DNA of 64,000 nt from Siniperca chuatsi (GCF_020085105.1 NC_058043.1:6205667-6269666), one strand, 5' to 3'; shown: positions 38,839 to 50,436, counted from the stretch's first letter. A program made the numbers and translations. The notes: generated from the sequence alone by a model not told the origin.

Positions 38839-41800
38839 TACAGGTAGAAACCGCTGGTCATGTAGTTGAAGATTTCTTTGTAGCGGAGAGGATAATCCCA
38901 CACCTGGACGTCTGTCACCTGACCATCAAAACCTGAAAAATCAATCACAGGCTCACCTGACCAGACATACTGAACACACATACACACAAACATGGACACA
39001 AACAGCAGATAAATAATATTAGAGACAATGATGAAGATTAAAAATGATTACATACAAAATCCAACAGGTTGTTAAACTGTTTGTAGTCAAATAGTCAAAG
39101 TGTTAAAGTCCTTTTCAGACATGAATAGGAAACACTGCAGGCTTCATCTGTCTGTTAAAGTGATGGCTTTTTGTCATTCAGACATACAGTAGCTGTCTGT
39201 TAATGTTCCTTTGGGCTTTATTCAGACGTGACAGGATAGTTAGGGAAAAAAGCCAAGTGTTTGTGCAATATTATTACTGTAGTTGTTGTTTTTATCTCTT
39301 TTGAGGAGGAAAAAAAAAATCCCAGACTGATCTGATGCGAGCAGAATCTCCTCAGCATCTTCAAATGGGCTCATTCAAAGTGATTTATGGTTTTTTAAAC
39401 TGATTATCTTTTACTGAGACCTTAATAAGACGAGGATACCCGGTTAAATAGAGTGCAGGCTGCATGTGAGGCAGCAGGTGTAATGATGAATCTCTATCAG
39501 CTGATAATCAAACAGCAGCAGGTGGTAGAGATGCTGTGATAAACTTGAATCTTTTTACAGCTTGCGAGTGTTGGCAAAGACACTACAGAACCTTTTCTGT
39601 TTGGATTCAGCCATGACAAGCTGTGTGAAAAATGTTTTCTGGCATTTTGTTTACATGTCACACATTGCCGTCGATTCAGGTCAGCATAAGCAGTATGTCG
39701 TTTTGAGAGTCAAACTCAAATGGAGTGAAAACCATTACCGGTTGTAGCCTACACCTAAGTGGAGCAGACATATACGGTGCCCCAGAAGGATCACACATAG
39801 AAAAAATACGTATATTGAGGCCACGAAATGTATTGCGTGCCCACGAGATACAATTCGGTGGCACGTTTTAATAAACTCGTGGCCACGAGATACGTGTATA
39901 TAGTGAGAACTGCTTAAAGGGCTTAACCAGCCGATGTGCAAAGACAGATCTCTCTCCATAGCCTTCATGACGGGAGGAAAAGGCTGCAGCCAGGGTTTAA
40001 AGTGTAATATTTAATGTTATCTGTGCTGTCATTCTCTTGTTCCCCTTACTTTAAGCCCCACAGCAAAGCAAGTACACATTTTGACTGTAAAAAATCTACT
40101 AACGGGCCGCTTGTGTTAACTTTCCTCCCCGACAGCAGCAGCTGTAGAGATGTCGACTCTCAGCTCAGGTGTCTGCTGTCGGCTGTCTGGAAGTGGAGGA
40201 AAGTTAATATAGAAAAGGGTCCGATGAGGATGTGCTTCCTCTCCACACCCCAGTGCTGAAAAGGGACAGATGACATCATTATGAATAATAATAAGCCACA
40301 TGCTTCTGAGAGCATGGCTTATTATTATTCAGAATGACATCATTAAACCATCATTTTCTGTGTTAACCTCCCTCTATCTGTAAACCATAAACAACTGTTT
40401 ATCTTCTAACACCTTTCCAAGCCTCCCATTCAGGGCTACTTATGTTTTATATCCATAATAATATCATCATAATATCACCTTTGTTCATGTGCAATGATAT
40501 TCTTGGTTTTGTGTGATACAGCAGATGATGACCATGCACCTTGAAACAGAGCACTGTGTCCTAGAGGCTTGCTTGGTGAAGATAAGCCGAAGTTTGGATT
40601 CATCAAGCAAGCCTTGGGGGTGACGTTGCGAAGTCTAGACAAAAAGCCAGTGTTTGTGCTCTTAGTTTCAATGTGACACACAGAACAAGGCCGGCCACTC
40701 CGTGACATCTAAAAAGATAATCAGAAGATCAAGAGGTGTGCGTTCAGGATGTGCTGTAATTGGTGCGTGAGGATACAACCCTCTATGACAAGATATACAA
40801 ATACTGAACTGTATGTGATTTCAGTCGCTTTGCAAATCGATTCAGGCCTTTATGCTTTTCAATGCTTTATGCTTTTCAATAAAGGTCTTGAAATGACTTT
40901 GCCTCCAAACTTTTGATTTCAACCACAAAGCAGTTCTCACTATATACACGTATCTCGTGGCCACAAGTTAATTAAAAAGTGGGAACGAACTGTATCTCGT
41001 GGGCACGCAATAGCATTTCGTGGCCTCAATATACATATTTTTTCTACCTATGATCCTTCTGGGGCTCCGTAGAAATGATAGCCTACGTATGCAAACAGGT
41101 GATTCAGGGCGTGTCTTTCCATTCGTGGCCGACTGTAGGAGTGGAAATCAGGCTCATGCACATGTGCTCGGCTCCACAATTATTGAGATTTATAAAACAG
41201 AAACATACAGATGCACAACTTTATAAATCCGACGAAACAAATGCGTATGTATATTTCTGATATTTTTGTGTTTGTGCCTACACAGAGTTTTAGCAGAAAT
41301 TCAGACCGAAAAGATTCCTGCGTTAAAAAAACGCAGGGGCTGCGCATGTTGTTTGCATGCACCGGTGAGACGTGAAATCTGATCCAGGAAATCCAATTGG
41401 AGCAACAGATTAATGCGTTTAAAGGTTTATCAGACGCCAAAACACTGCACAACGTAAACAGCAAATACAGTGTTTACCTTAAAAAGTAATATACCAGGAA
41501 TGTGCGCTTGCATGTAGGCTATTGGATTGGCCAACGCAGCGCCTTGTTGGATGGCGTTGCGCTGTGTTGCAGTAAAAGTTGACCCTGTTTTGTTGGAGCA
41601 CCAAGCTTGGCGCCCCTGCTGCGCCAACGCACTGCGTTTTTTCACGCAGGGCTACTGCCGCTCTGAACGAGGCCAGACATCTGGTCGAGAGACTGCAAAT
41701 CTACAAAAATGTGTTGCCTGATTCCAGACCTCAGAACTGCTGTCCACATCTCCATTTTTTTCCAGCTATTCAAATGAAATTCAGCCTGATTATCAGGGTA

Positions 41801-44663
41801 CAAAAATGCTAAACAAGTCAAATTTGCTTCAGTATGTGCTACTCTGTCCTCACCTGAACATTGGCAGGCAGCATCTTCCTGATGCTAATGCTCGAGTCGC
41901 GAAACACCTGGGCCACATTCTTCACGGTGTCCACGGTGAGGCAGACTCTGTTCCAGATGTCCGGTCCAATGTTTGACCAGAACCTTATGTCAGGATGCAA
42001 ATCCAGGTTGTAGTAACTGTAGCTCCCAAAGTACAGTGTATACCAACCAACGTTATTGGCTCCCAGCTTCAGAGGGGTGCTGGATGGACTGAGTGTGAAG
42101 ATTGAGTTGCTGCTTGTTTGTTGATCGATCAGGTAACGCAGACACACGGACACACCTGCAGGGGTCAGTGTTCACATGGGGAGTGTTGATTGAAAGTTAA
42201 GTAAAAAACAAACACATGAACAACTGTTTGGTTGTTTTAGTGCATGAATTAAAAAATACTTAACAAACTAAAGTACACAATATATAGTGCAGACAACTGG
42301 CCTGTGCAATGACAATCCACCAAAGACAGTGGTTCACATCTTCTTTCATGCTTCAAGTTAGCATTGACTTGACTTGACATTATTTAACCTTAAACAAGTG
42401 CTTTATTTGTCTTAACATAACCATAAAAGCCTTAATCATGATTTAGTTGCTAGTAGCAGATATTGTAGGGGAAACAAGTAAAAATATTTTGGTAAATATT
42501 TTGCAGATATGTTAAATCTAAACATTTTACAGTGACAGTGAACATTTGCTAACTGTGCACTACCTGCCCAGTGCAGAAGCTAATCCAAGCTAACTGTATG
42601 TTGTCTGCCAAACATGAAACAGCAGAAAGCCAAGGTAAATGAACTGATGAAGTTAACACGTTTCTGGATATGTACTGGGTACAGGCCTAGGGGCCCAAAA
42701 AAGCTACAGTAACTACAAAGAAACACAAAACAACCACAAAAAGATGCATAACCACAAAACAACCACATATACCACTATACTACCACAAAAACATGCAAGT
42801 TAACAATAAAGAGACACAAAATGTCTACAAACGACGTGAGTGAGTGAGCAGACTTTTGAATTTTGTTTTGTTTTTTGGCCATATTTCACAACCCAAGATT
42901 TTACAGGCTTTTTTGCTCTCAAGGACAGAATTAATGGATTTTCTCTGGGAAAAATGCAAAGACCCGCCATAATACTGAACCAGAATAAACTGATAGTATA
43001 ATAAAGTGACGTTACATATAGTTTACTAACACAAAAAAAGTGGATTTTGTGTTAAATTACTCTTTTAGTCTTTCTGCCCCCTGGTGGTCAGAAATCACTT
43101 AATGCAGCTTTAATCTGCAAAACATAATGAAGATCATGATTCCAGCCTTTTGACAGGAGATTTCACAAACAAGCACAAAACCGATTAATGTGGTAACAAT
43201 GTGCTGGATTCTGTTCCTGTTCGGCCTCTTTCCCACTCAAGAATCAAAATTGTATCATCTAACAGCATTACCTCTTAACAGGAAAAAAATACCAGAGAGA
43301 ACACGAGAGCAGATCCGTAGATTAAAATAACATTTTGGATTTCACATCCTGAAACTGTGTTTCTGTTTGGTTATGTAGTTTGTGAATGTACTCACCTCTA
43401 GTAGGATGTGGTGTGGTCGTGTGAGGGGTGGTGGTGGTCCTTTTCGGGGTGGTGGTCCAGGGAGCATAGGTGGTGGTGGTCCTGCGACGGCTGGTGGTGG
43501 TCGTGTGAGGGGTGGTGGTGGTCCTGTGACGTCTGGTGGTGGTGGTCCAGGGAGCGTAGGTGGTGGTGGTCCTGCGACGGCTGGTGGTGGTCGTGTGAGG
43601 GGTGGTGGTGGTCCAGGAAGGGTAGGTGGTGGTGGTCCTGTGACGGCTGGTGGTGGTGGTCCAGGGAGCGTAGGTGGTGGTGTAGGATCGGGAAGTCCAG
43701 GAGGGACTGGAAGGAGAAAAATTGGGGGGAAAGAAGGATATTTCTCCTCTATTAAGAGACAAAGTGAACATCTTCCCGTTTAAATTTAGTCCATAAGGTC
43801 CTGGAGAAAGAAAGAGGAAGAGATATCACAAAAACAAAGTTGTCAGCATAATACAAAATCTTCTGTTTACTCATGCATCCTATGAACGTTTGTTTTCTTA
43901 TGTGCTTATTTTTAAACGTGTGATTCTCACATTTATACTATACAATACTGTATATATACTGTGTTAATTAAAGTTGATTGCCTCGTAACATCATTTAAGG
44001 AGACATTTGGTGATATAGTCTGTCTCTCAATGCTTTCTGACTTCCCTACTGTGTGTCTGTGGCACTCAGCCATAAGTCCATTAGTTCCTACTGAAGATGT
44101 AAATGTTTAAAAACGGCTCACAAATATATAGTTTACTTTTTAAAAAAAGTCTCAGTAATTTCCTAAAACAGATGGTCACTGTGGTTTTTAGCAAGCAGGA
44201 GGAAATAGTGCAATTGTTGGGGACTATTTTCAGCAGCGGATTAATCCACATTTGGTGCTCTAGTGAGTATTTGGGGGCAGCAGGACGGTGTGTGTGGGAT
44301 CGAGTCCAAATAGTGTGTGTGTGTTCATAGTGATGAAGGAACATGTCACCCAGTGCACCACTGTGGCTCGATGTGTTTTTAATAGTTTTTGGACAACAAT
44401 GGAGCTCTGTGGCACAGAGGAATAAGATATATCAGGCTTTGGATACACAGATAATATTTGTAAATAGATCAATTCATGGTTGGTTTTGGTCTTTTAATGA
44501 GATTTGTTAAATACAGAAAACATTAGTCATTAATTATTAGGGTTTGATAATCTATCCTGAAGTGTAACTAAATTACACCAAATCACTGATAAACTAAAGA
44601 TAGACATATTTCATACTTACATCTTAAACAGACATTTATACCATTTTTGTTTACTCATTTCAA

Positions 44664-44699
<36 letters not shown>

Positions 44700-45468
44700 T
44701 GTGTGTGTGTGCCTGTGTGAATTTCAGGAAGTAGGACTTGGAGATTTTTGCTGGCTATGTCCCAATTCCATACCACATACTAAGATTACACAGTTTGCAC
44801 AGTATACTAGTTTTCATACTGTACCTTTTTCTGCAGTTAGTATCTAACTGAAAAACACAACTATCGTCCACACACATTAGTTAAATTGCGACTTTGAAAT
44901 GCAGCCAAACAAACTTCATAAAGTGAAAAAAACATGGTTTTCCAAAGATTTTATTTGTTTTGTTATCCGCTATCCACAAATAGTTATACTTTTTTTTTTG
45001 CATTTGCATTGTGCTTTGCATTGGTCTCCATCAACAGCAGACCACAAAAATCCTTTTTTTAGTGTTTTTCTAATGTGAACACAAGACATAATAAAGTTAT
45101 TTAACTAACATACTCAAAACCTGCTTGGAGTCAGTGTGAACCGGGAGACAGCTTCGGTCTCACCAAGACAAAAAAACTTTGACACCTGACCTGATTATAT
45201 TTTACTCGTGACATGTTGCACAGTGTGAGTTCCTCTGCATAAAAGTGTCTGCTAAATGGATAAAATGTGAATTATGTGTGATTTGGTTTTGTTTTTATAA
45301 CCTGCATTTAATCAGTAAGTCATTTGAAATATTTAAACATCTGTGTGTGTGCGCACCTGTTGTCCTCGTCCATGGTGTGGATTTGGTGGTCTTGAGTCCA
45401 GAATTTGTGACGACCAATGCTGACATCACTGCCATCACCATGGGAACATAAAGCAGCTTCATCTTCAT
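37757..45468 (-). CDS. Secreted pentraxin-domain protein with mucin-like Thr-rich block
   Basis: Minus-strand exons 45357-45468, 43396-43800, 41854-42155, 38842-38969 and 37757-37958 join in frame to 382 aa, with GT/AG at every junction. Residues 1-23 are a signal peptide (MKMKLLYVPMVMAVMSALVV). Residues 43-49 (NLNGKMF) match the first strand of fish C-reactive proteins (family motif LSGKMFTFP). About 66-172 is Thr-rich, O-glycosylation-type sequence. From 175 (SVCLRYL) the pentraxin fold resumes: WYTLYFGSYSYYNLDLH, WNRVCLTVD, FDGQVTDVQVWDYPLRY, GSVLTWSSINYSPRGNTLLE. Cys177 and Cys244 match the conserved disulfide. The calcium loop (QEQD in C-reactive protein) and the HxCxS/T signature are degenerate. 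A basic tail follows (KRRGHRPKGEKK). Expected role: extracellular, innate recognition or mucosal. An unseen extra exon in the 1.5-kb intron 1 cannot be excluded. Confidence 0.82.
38807..38832. repeat. (CA)n just inside the pentraxin exon 4 donor
   Basis: On the gene strand the intron begins GTATGTGTTTGTGTGTGTG, so the donor runs straight into the repeat. Confidence 0.95.
39773..41072. mobile_element. Non-autonomous DNA transposon with ~143-bp TIRs
   Basis: 39773-39915 is the near-perfect inverse of 40929-41072. Readable blocks are TACGGTGCCCCAGAAGGATC, ATTGAGGCCACGAAATG, GTGCCCACGAGATAC and GTGGCCACGAGATACGTGTA. The interior of about 1 kb has no recognisable transposase. It sits in intron 3 of the pentraxin gene. 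Confidence 0.85.
40270..40347. mobile_element. Small palindromic insertion flanked by ~12-bp direct repeats
   Basis: ATGACATCATTA occurs on both sides of a palindrome of about 50 bp (arms AATAATAATAAGCC and GGCTTATTATTATT). It is nested inside the long-TIR transposon. Confidence 0.7.
43400..43684 (-). repeat. Coding minisatellite of the mucin-like block
   Basis: On the gene strand this encodes Thr runs of 3-4 separated by YAPW, SRRR, RRHR or PH. The full unit is about 30 residues (90 bp): S-R-R-R, T4, Y-A-P-W, T4, R-R-H-R, T4, P-H, T4. There is one complete unit, with shorter versions on each side. I count 50 Thr in about 96 residues. Confidence 0.9.
44031..44490 (+). repeat. Dispersed direct repeat, copy 1
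   Basis: About 450 bp highly similar to 49985-50436, from TTCCTACTGAAGA through GGGGACTATTTTCAGC and ATATCAGGCTTTGGATACAC to TTGGTTTTGG. It lies in intron 1 of the pentraxin gene. No coding frame; the family is not recognised. Confidence 0.85.
44666..44711. repeat. (GT)n microsatellite, interrupted
   Basis: About 22 GT units with one CT interruption, in pentraxin intron 1. Confidence 0.95.
45237..45268 (+). mobile_element. SINE 3' tail fragment
   Basis: TAAAAGTGTCTGCTAAATGG followed by ATAAAATG matches the 3' tail of very common fish SINEs. Only the tail is clear. A similar tail is at 56365-56402. Confidence 0.5.
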
Positions 45469-45640
45469 CCTCACCTGGCTGACCAGAGTCTCTACAGTGA
45501 AGCGTCTGCGTGTCCTCGCCGTGTGAAAGTGTTTATGTGTCTGTCGTCCCTCTGAACAGGCTGCACCTCAAGCTCGTATATTTTCATTTCCTGGTTCAGG
45601 CGTCAGCAGCCACTTTAAGTTTCATTTCTGTGCAGTGTGG
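45469..45640 (-). promoter_or_regulatory. Pentraxin gene promoter and 5' UTR
   Basis: On the minus strand an AATATACGAG stretch about 110 nt before the ATG is a weak TATA candidate, preceded by CCAGGAAATGAAA, an ETS/STAT-like motif. Neither is decisive. Confidence 0.3.
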
Positions 45641-46253
45641 GAGTGAAGACAAAACAGTGAAGCTATTATCAGTTAGATACATTTTTAAATTGCATACTGC
45701 ATCAGTTCCTGTAAATTGTTCGCGCTTATGTAGGCAATCTGAGATCAGCCCTTGGTGGCAGACTCCGCCACTACCAATAAAAAATACTATATAGAGAGAT
45801 AAATAGCATAAAAATGGGGTTTGATTTCATGAAAACCTTAAGGATTATAACTTGAACTAGAAATAATGAACAATACCAAAAACTGAACTCACAAGGAGGA
45901 GGTTGGGGTGCAGGTGGAGGTGGAGGAGCTGTGAGAGGAGCAGTGTCAGGTGATAATGGCCATGCCTGACACCTGCATGAATATGCTTGGATGTTACTAG
46001 TCAGCTGGTAGCCAAGCAGCTGATGAATGAGCCACTGAGGGTGAAGCATGAATGAGGCAGCTGATTGTAAGCTCGACTTCAGGGCCTGATCTAATGCTGT
46101 GCTCCAAAAAGGCAAAAATGCCATAAAACAAAAAAAAAATTTGTTTAAAAATGTGAATTAATTGAATTTGTGGAGCTCAAAGCACAAAAATATTCAACAC
46201 GCATTATGCCTTTAAAGAAACAATAACGTCCTTCTCCTGGGTGTTGTTGTGTG

Positions 46254-46424
46254 TTGTGAACAGTTTTCATAGGAACAAGTTTATTCTGAAGAAATAGTCC
46301 CAATGAAAACTGTTCACACTGTGTTGAGTTGACAGGTTGCTTTTGAATTTTAGGCTTGTTTAAATATAGTTTCTCAGTGCTGTGACAAATAAAACCAAAA
46401 CTGTATGGATAGATACCACAAGAT
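46254..46424. mobile_element. Dispersed repeat copy C with terminal hairpin
   Basis: GTTGTGAACAGTTTTCAT is mirrored by AATGAAAACTGTTCACA. It is followed by GACAAATAAAACCAAAACTG and ATACCACAAG, blocks shared with 18441-18770. Confidence 0.6.
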
Positions 46425-47477
46425 TTTTGGTAAATGTTCTTAGAGTTTAATAATCATAATAATAATAATAAACAGCACAATAAATATAATAATAAACTTT
46501 ATGCATAGCACAAGCCTTTCATAAAAGATATGCAGCTCAAAGTGCTTTACAAAAATACAAAAAATAAATAAATAAAAAGAAAACATTTTAAACAACAGTT
46601 AAAATATTAAGTGTTATAAGGTTTGGGGGAGGGGTATCACTTTAGGTTGAACTACATTTACTGTGTTTACTTGGTTTTATTTTTGACATTATTTACGATC
46701 CGTCAACAAACCAGACAAAGTTCTGAAATAGACGAACAGTTTGGATATACAGTATTTCATGGAGTATTGTGCAATCACCACTGAGAGTGTTGTAATAATC
46801 TACATGGAGGAAACCAGCTCAGCCAGAGTGATGTGTGGAGCAAAGAAGACCACGTGATGTCTGACTCTGCTGTGATTTCCCTGAACCACAAACACACCAC
46901 AGTTTCCTCTTTGTGTCATAGGTACCACCGAGGTTGTGTTCTCTTTGGGTATAAATACTGTAATCTCAGTGTATTTAGACTAAAATACAAACATAAAATA
47001 TAAAAGATTCTGTTTTTTTCCTTACAGTGAAAATATAATTGAACAGTTAAAAGAAACAATAAAATAGGAAAAATTTAAATGATGAAAAATGTTGAGACTT
47101 TGTTGTGGGGGTTTGGGATGGTTTTGGTTCATGCTCCTGTTCCCTGCCGTGTTTGTGAACTCCTCTTTTCACGGACATCTACAGAAACTTCACCCAGTAA
47201 CAAACCACTGCAAAGCAGAACTAAAATTAACATTATATTAACGACTTGCTGTGTCAATATGTCTCATCTTTCAGTTCCTATAACCTGCTTTATTTTAAAG
47301 GTGGATTGAGCATTTTCCATTGGCAGGGTCGGATTAACCCACTAAAGATCCTCGGGAAATTATGAGCTGTGGCCCCTTATTGAGCCAAACAGGTCCCCCG
47401 AACAAACCAGTATTTTCAGTATTGTCAGTGCCCTTCAAAACCAACAAAAGAAATAATGTGGCAGAGCTATGGTTTAA

Positions 47478-47826
47478 GTTTCACATTTTGTGAAATACTC
47501 TCATTTGCTTCCTTGCAGAGAGTTAGATGAGAAGATCGATACCACTCTCATGTCTGTACCGGACTATTTCTTGGCCAGGACTGGTTACAGTTTGTTTGTT
47601 GTATGGATTTTGTACGGAAATTAGATTAAATATCTGGCTGCTGAAAAGCAGCAGATTTTGTTACCGTTGGACAGAGCGAGGCTAGCTGTTTCCCCCTTTT
47701 TCAGTCTCGAGTGTTAAACTAACTGGCTGCTTCATATTTACCAGACAGATATGAGAGTGGTATCAATCTTCTCATCTAAATCTCTGCAAGAAAGCGAATA
47801 AGCGTATTTTCCAAAATGTGGAACTT
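47478..47826. mobile_element. MITE with ~75-bp inverted ends
   Basis: Left: ACATTTTGTGAAATACTCTC ... GATGAGAAGATCGATACCAC. Right: the inverse, GAGTGGTATCAATCTTCTCA ... GTATTTTCCAAAATGTG. The central part (GCTAGCTGTTTCCCCCTTTT) is typical of a very abundant fish repeat. Confidence 0.75.
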
Positions 47827-49229
47827 TTCCTTTAAAATTTGGTTATGTTTTCTGCACAAAAATGACTTGGTTAGGGTTTGGGAAAGACCATCATCATGGT
47901 TAAAAGAAACCAACGTTGACTGTCGGTTGGAAACAGGAAACAAAGTCCAACGTTGTATTGATAAATCCATCCAACCCGACCTCCACCCTCTGTGGACTTG
48001 GTGGCTTTCCTGGAAGGACAGTCTCTCAAGATCAGGTAAACATGCCACCTCAGGGCCCTACCATTCAATTTCTATTGTGTTTTAGTGGTTGATGTTACCA
48101 AACAAATTAGCAGTTAATCAAATTACAAGTTAAAGTAGCTGCCACCCAAACAACCTTCAGGGCCCCTGCAGGTCTGGAGCCCCGGGGGAGTTGCCTGTTT
48201 TTCCAGCGGTGGAAGTACATTTACTCAAATTCTGAACTTAAGTACAGATTTGAATCATGTGTGCTTGAGTATTTTCATCACACTGAAAGATTAATTATCT
48301 TGTCAACAAATGATCTTTGGAGAGATCTGTTTGTGTGTCTCAGCCTGATGACATCATCACCAAACAATCCAGACTTCCTTGTTTCTTCTTTTACTGTTTT
48401 ATTTATTAACCCTAGTTTTGCTGTTTTAAGTACTCCATTTTGTTTTTATATTTTTACTTTTATGTCCTGTCTGGTAACACTTTATTGTACCCCTATTTAG
48501 CATGTATAATCAATATATAGTCACTTAATACATCGTTTATAACACAACGATGTAAATGTAAGAATATGAACATTTTTATGTGTTTCCAAATGTATTTGTC
48601 AACAATTTGGTTCTCATCTGCGTATATCTGCATCTGTAAACAGTTAATGAATGATTGATAACAGCATAACAGCTGTAATCATATTAAATGATATATGAAC
48701 AAACACGCAGGAGCAAATACATTGTGTTATAAAACATTTATTATCAGCTTATACAGATGTACAAATCATTCACAGGTGTGTTTGAAATTATGTATAAATG
48801 AGTTAAAATCTCATGAAAGACAAATTGAGACTTGCTAGATTTATTCCGCAGCTCTTGACCTCATCTTGTGGCCTTCATCAGCAGATGGAGTTTGCTTACA
48901 GTTTTCATGAGACTGAAGAGGAAGTTCTTATTAAAAGATAAATTGTTAATGAATAAATATAACGAATAAATTATGACAATATAATTACTAAATATAATAA
49001 ATAAATACTTCATATTTAAACATGAAGACATATTTTGTACATTTTGTGTAATGCACCTTACAAATCAACATATCAGTCAACAATTTAACAATTAACAATT
49101 TAAAAACTTTAATGCTGTTTAGCACTGAACAGGTGATGCAGAGTTGCAGATTATTTGGTCACTGTGAGCAACGGAAACTTAGAAAGACACAAATACAGAC
49201 TGCGTGAAGACGATCCAGGCCTTTGACAC

Positions 49230-49410
49230 AAACCTGGCAACGCAGAGAAAACAGACTGTGTCAGTTCTGCCAACAGCAACAAGAGGAAGAGACAGAGCAA
49301 CGCTTCCTGATACACTGCAGTCTGTAGGAGGACACAGGAACCAACGTTTGTACCAAAATAAAACTCAAACAACAAGAGTTCAACACTTGAATATTTACTG
49401 ACCCTGCCAT
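49230..49410 (+). pseudogene. LINE-type retrotransposon C-terminal remnant
   Basis: One frame reads RENRLCQFCQQQQEEETEQR then FLIHCSL before a stop. The C-x2-C ... H-x3-C spacing resembles the zinc-binding end of some non-LTR retrotransposon ORF2 proteins. It is interrupted by stops and isolated, so it is a decayed fragment. Confidence 0.4.
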
Positions 49411-49984
49411 GGTTGCAACAACTCCTCTTTAGGGTTATTATTCTATTATTCTTACCATTGCTATTACATAACATATTTCACCTATAACTCATCTTATTAC
49501 TATATATAGTCTTTTATTTATTATTCTATATTTAATTAAATTTGTGAATACTATGTTTTCCTTATTTACATATAAGTTACAATAACTTATATAAAAAATA
49601 TTTAGAAAAAAGGGGGGGAAGAAAGTGAGGTCAAATAAATTTTATTTATATAGCTCAATGCAACAAATCAAAAATTTGCCTCAAGGGGCTTTACAACCTG
49701 TACAGCGTACGACACCCTCTGTCCTCGATTCGGAAAAACTCAGAAACTTTTTTAATGATTAAAAAAATAATCTTTTTTTCTTTAATTATAGAATACTATG
49801 TAGTACAGTGATGTACTAGCAGCATGTTGATTGATGGTGTACAAAATGTAGTACTTTGTAAACCATTTGTCCTTTTTCCCTGCATTCTTAATTACTATGC
49901 GTACACTGAAAACACTGTACTTAGTGTTAGTCTATATTTTCTTTATTGTTAACAAATCCCATGAAAAAAACAACAGTGTGTTTC

Positions 49985-50436
49985 TGACGTCCCTACCCTT
50001 TCTGTGGCTTGCAGCTCCAAGCCCATTTGTTCCTACTGAAGACGTGGCTCATCACAGTATAGTTTCTTAAAAAAAAAAAAAAACGTGCTCAGTAATTTCC
50101 TAAAACAGCTGGTCACTGTAGTTTTTTGCAAACGTTACTTAAACAGGAGGAAAAAGAACATTTGTTGGGGACTATTTTCAGCGGCGGATTAATCCACATT
50201 TATTGCTCTAGTGAGTGTTTGGGGCAGCAGGACGGTGTGAGTCAAAATAAACTACAGTGTGTGTGTGTTCATGGTAACATGTCACCCAGTGCAACAGTGT
50301 GGCTCATTGATGTGTTTTTTAATAGTTTTTGGACAACAAAGGAGCTCCATGGCACAGAGGAATAAGATATATCAGGCTTTGGATACACAGATAATGCTTG
50401 TTAGGAGATCAATTCATTGTTGGTTTTGGGATTTGT
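49985..50436 (+). repeat. Dispersed direct repeat, copy 2
   Basis: Same orientation and near-collinear with 44031-44490, with small indels. Confidence 0.85.

Noticed and set aside
40475-40708. 77-aa minus-strand frame inside the long-TIR element, considered as a transposase fragment
   Set aside because: No catalytic or DNA-binding motif recognised, and it is too short to support the call.
43690-43710. Alternative acceptor (TTTTTCTCCTTCCAG) for pentraxin exon 2
   Set aside because: It would put the Thr-rich block out of frame with exon 1. The acceptor at 43801 keeps the frame and adds the pentraxin-like NLNGKMF segment.
43382-43783. Gly- and Trp-rich plus-strand open frames (133 and 115 aa) over the mucin exon
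   Set aside because: They are the antisense of the (ACC)-rich Thr codons; triplet periodicity keeps all frames open. The minus frame alone has splice sites and domain context.
45771-46124. 117-aa minus-strand frame with a Pro-rich segment
   Set aside because: No family features, codon bias or plausible splice sites; the Pro run comes from a GGTGGAGGT-rich stretch.
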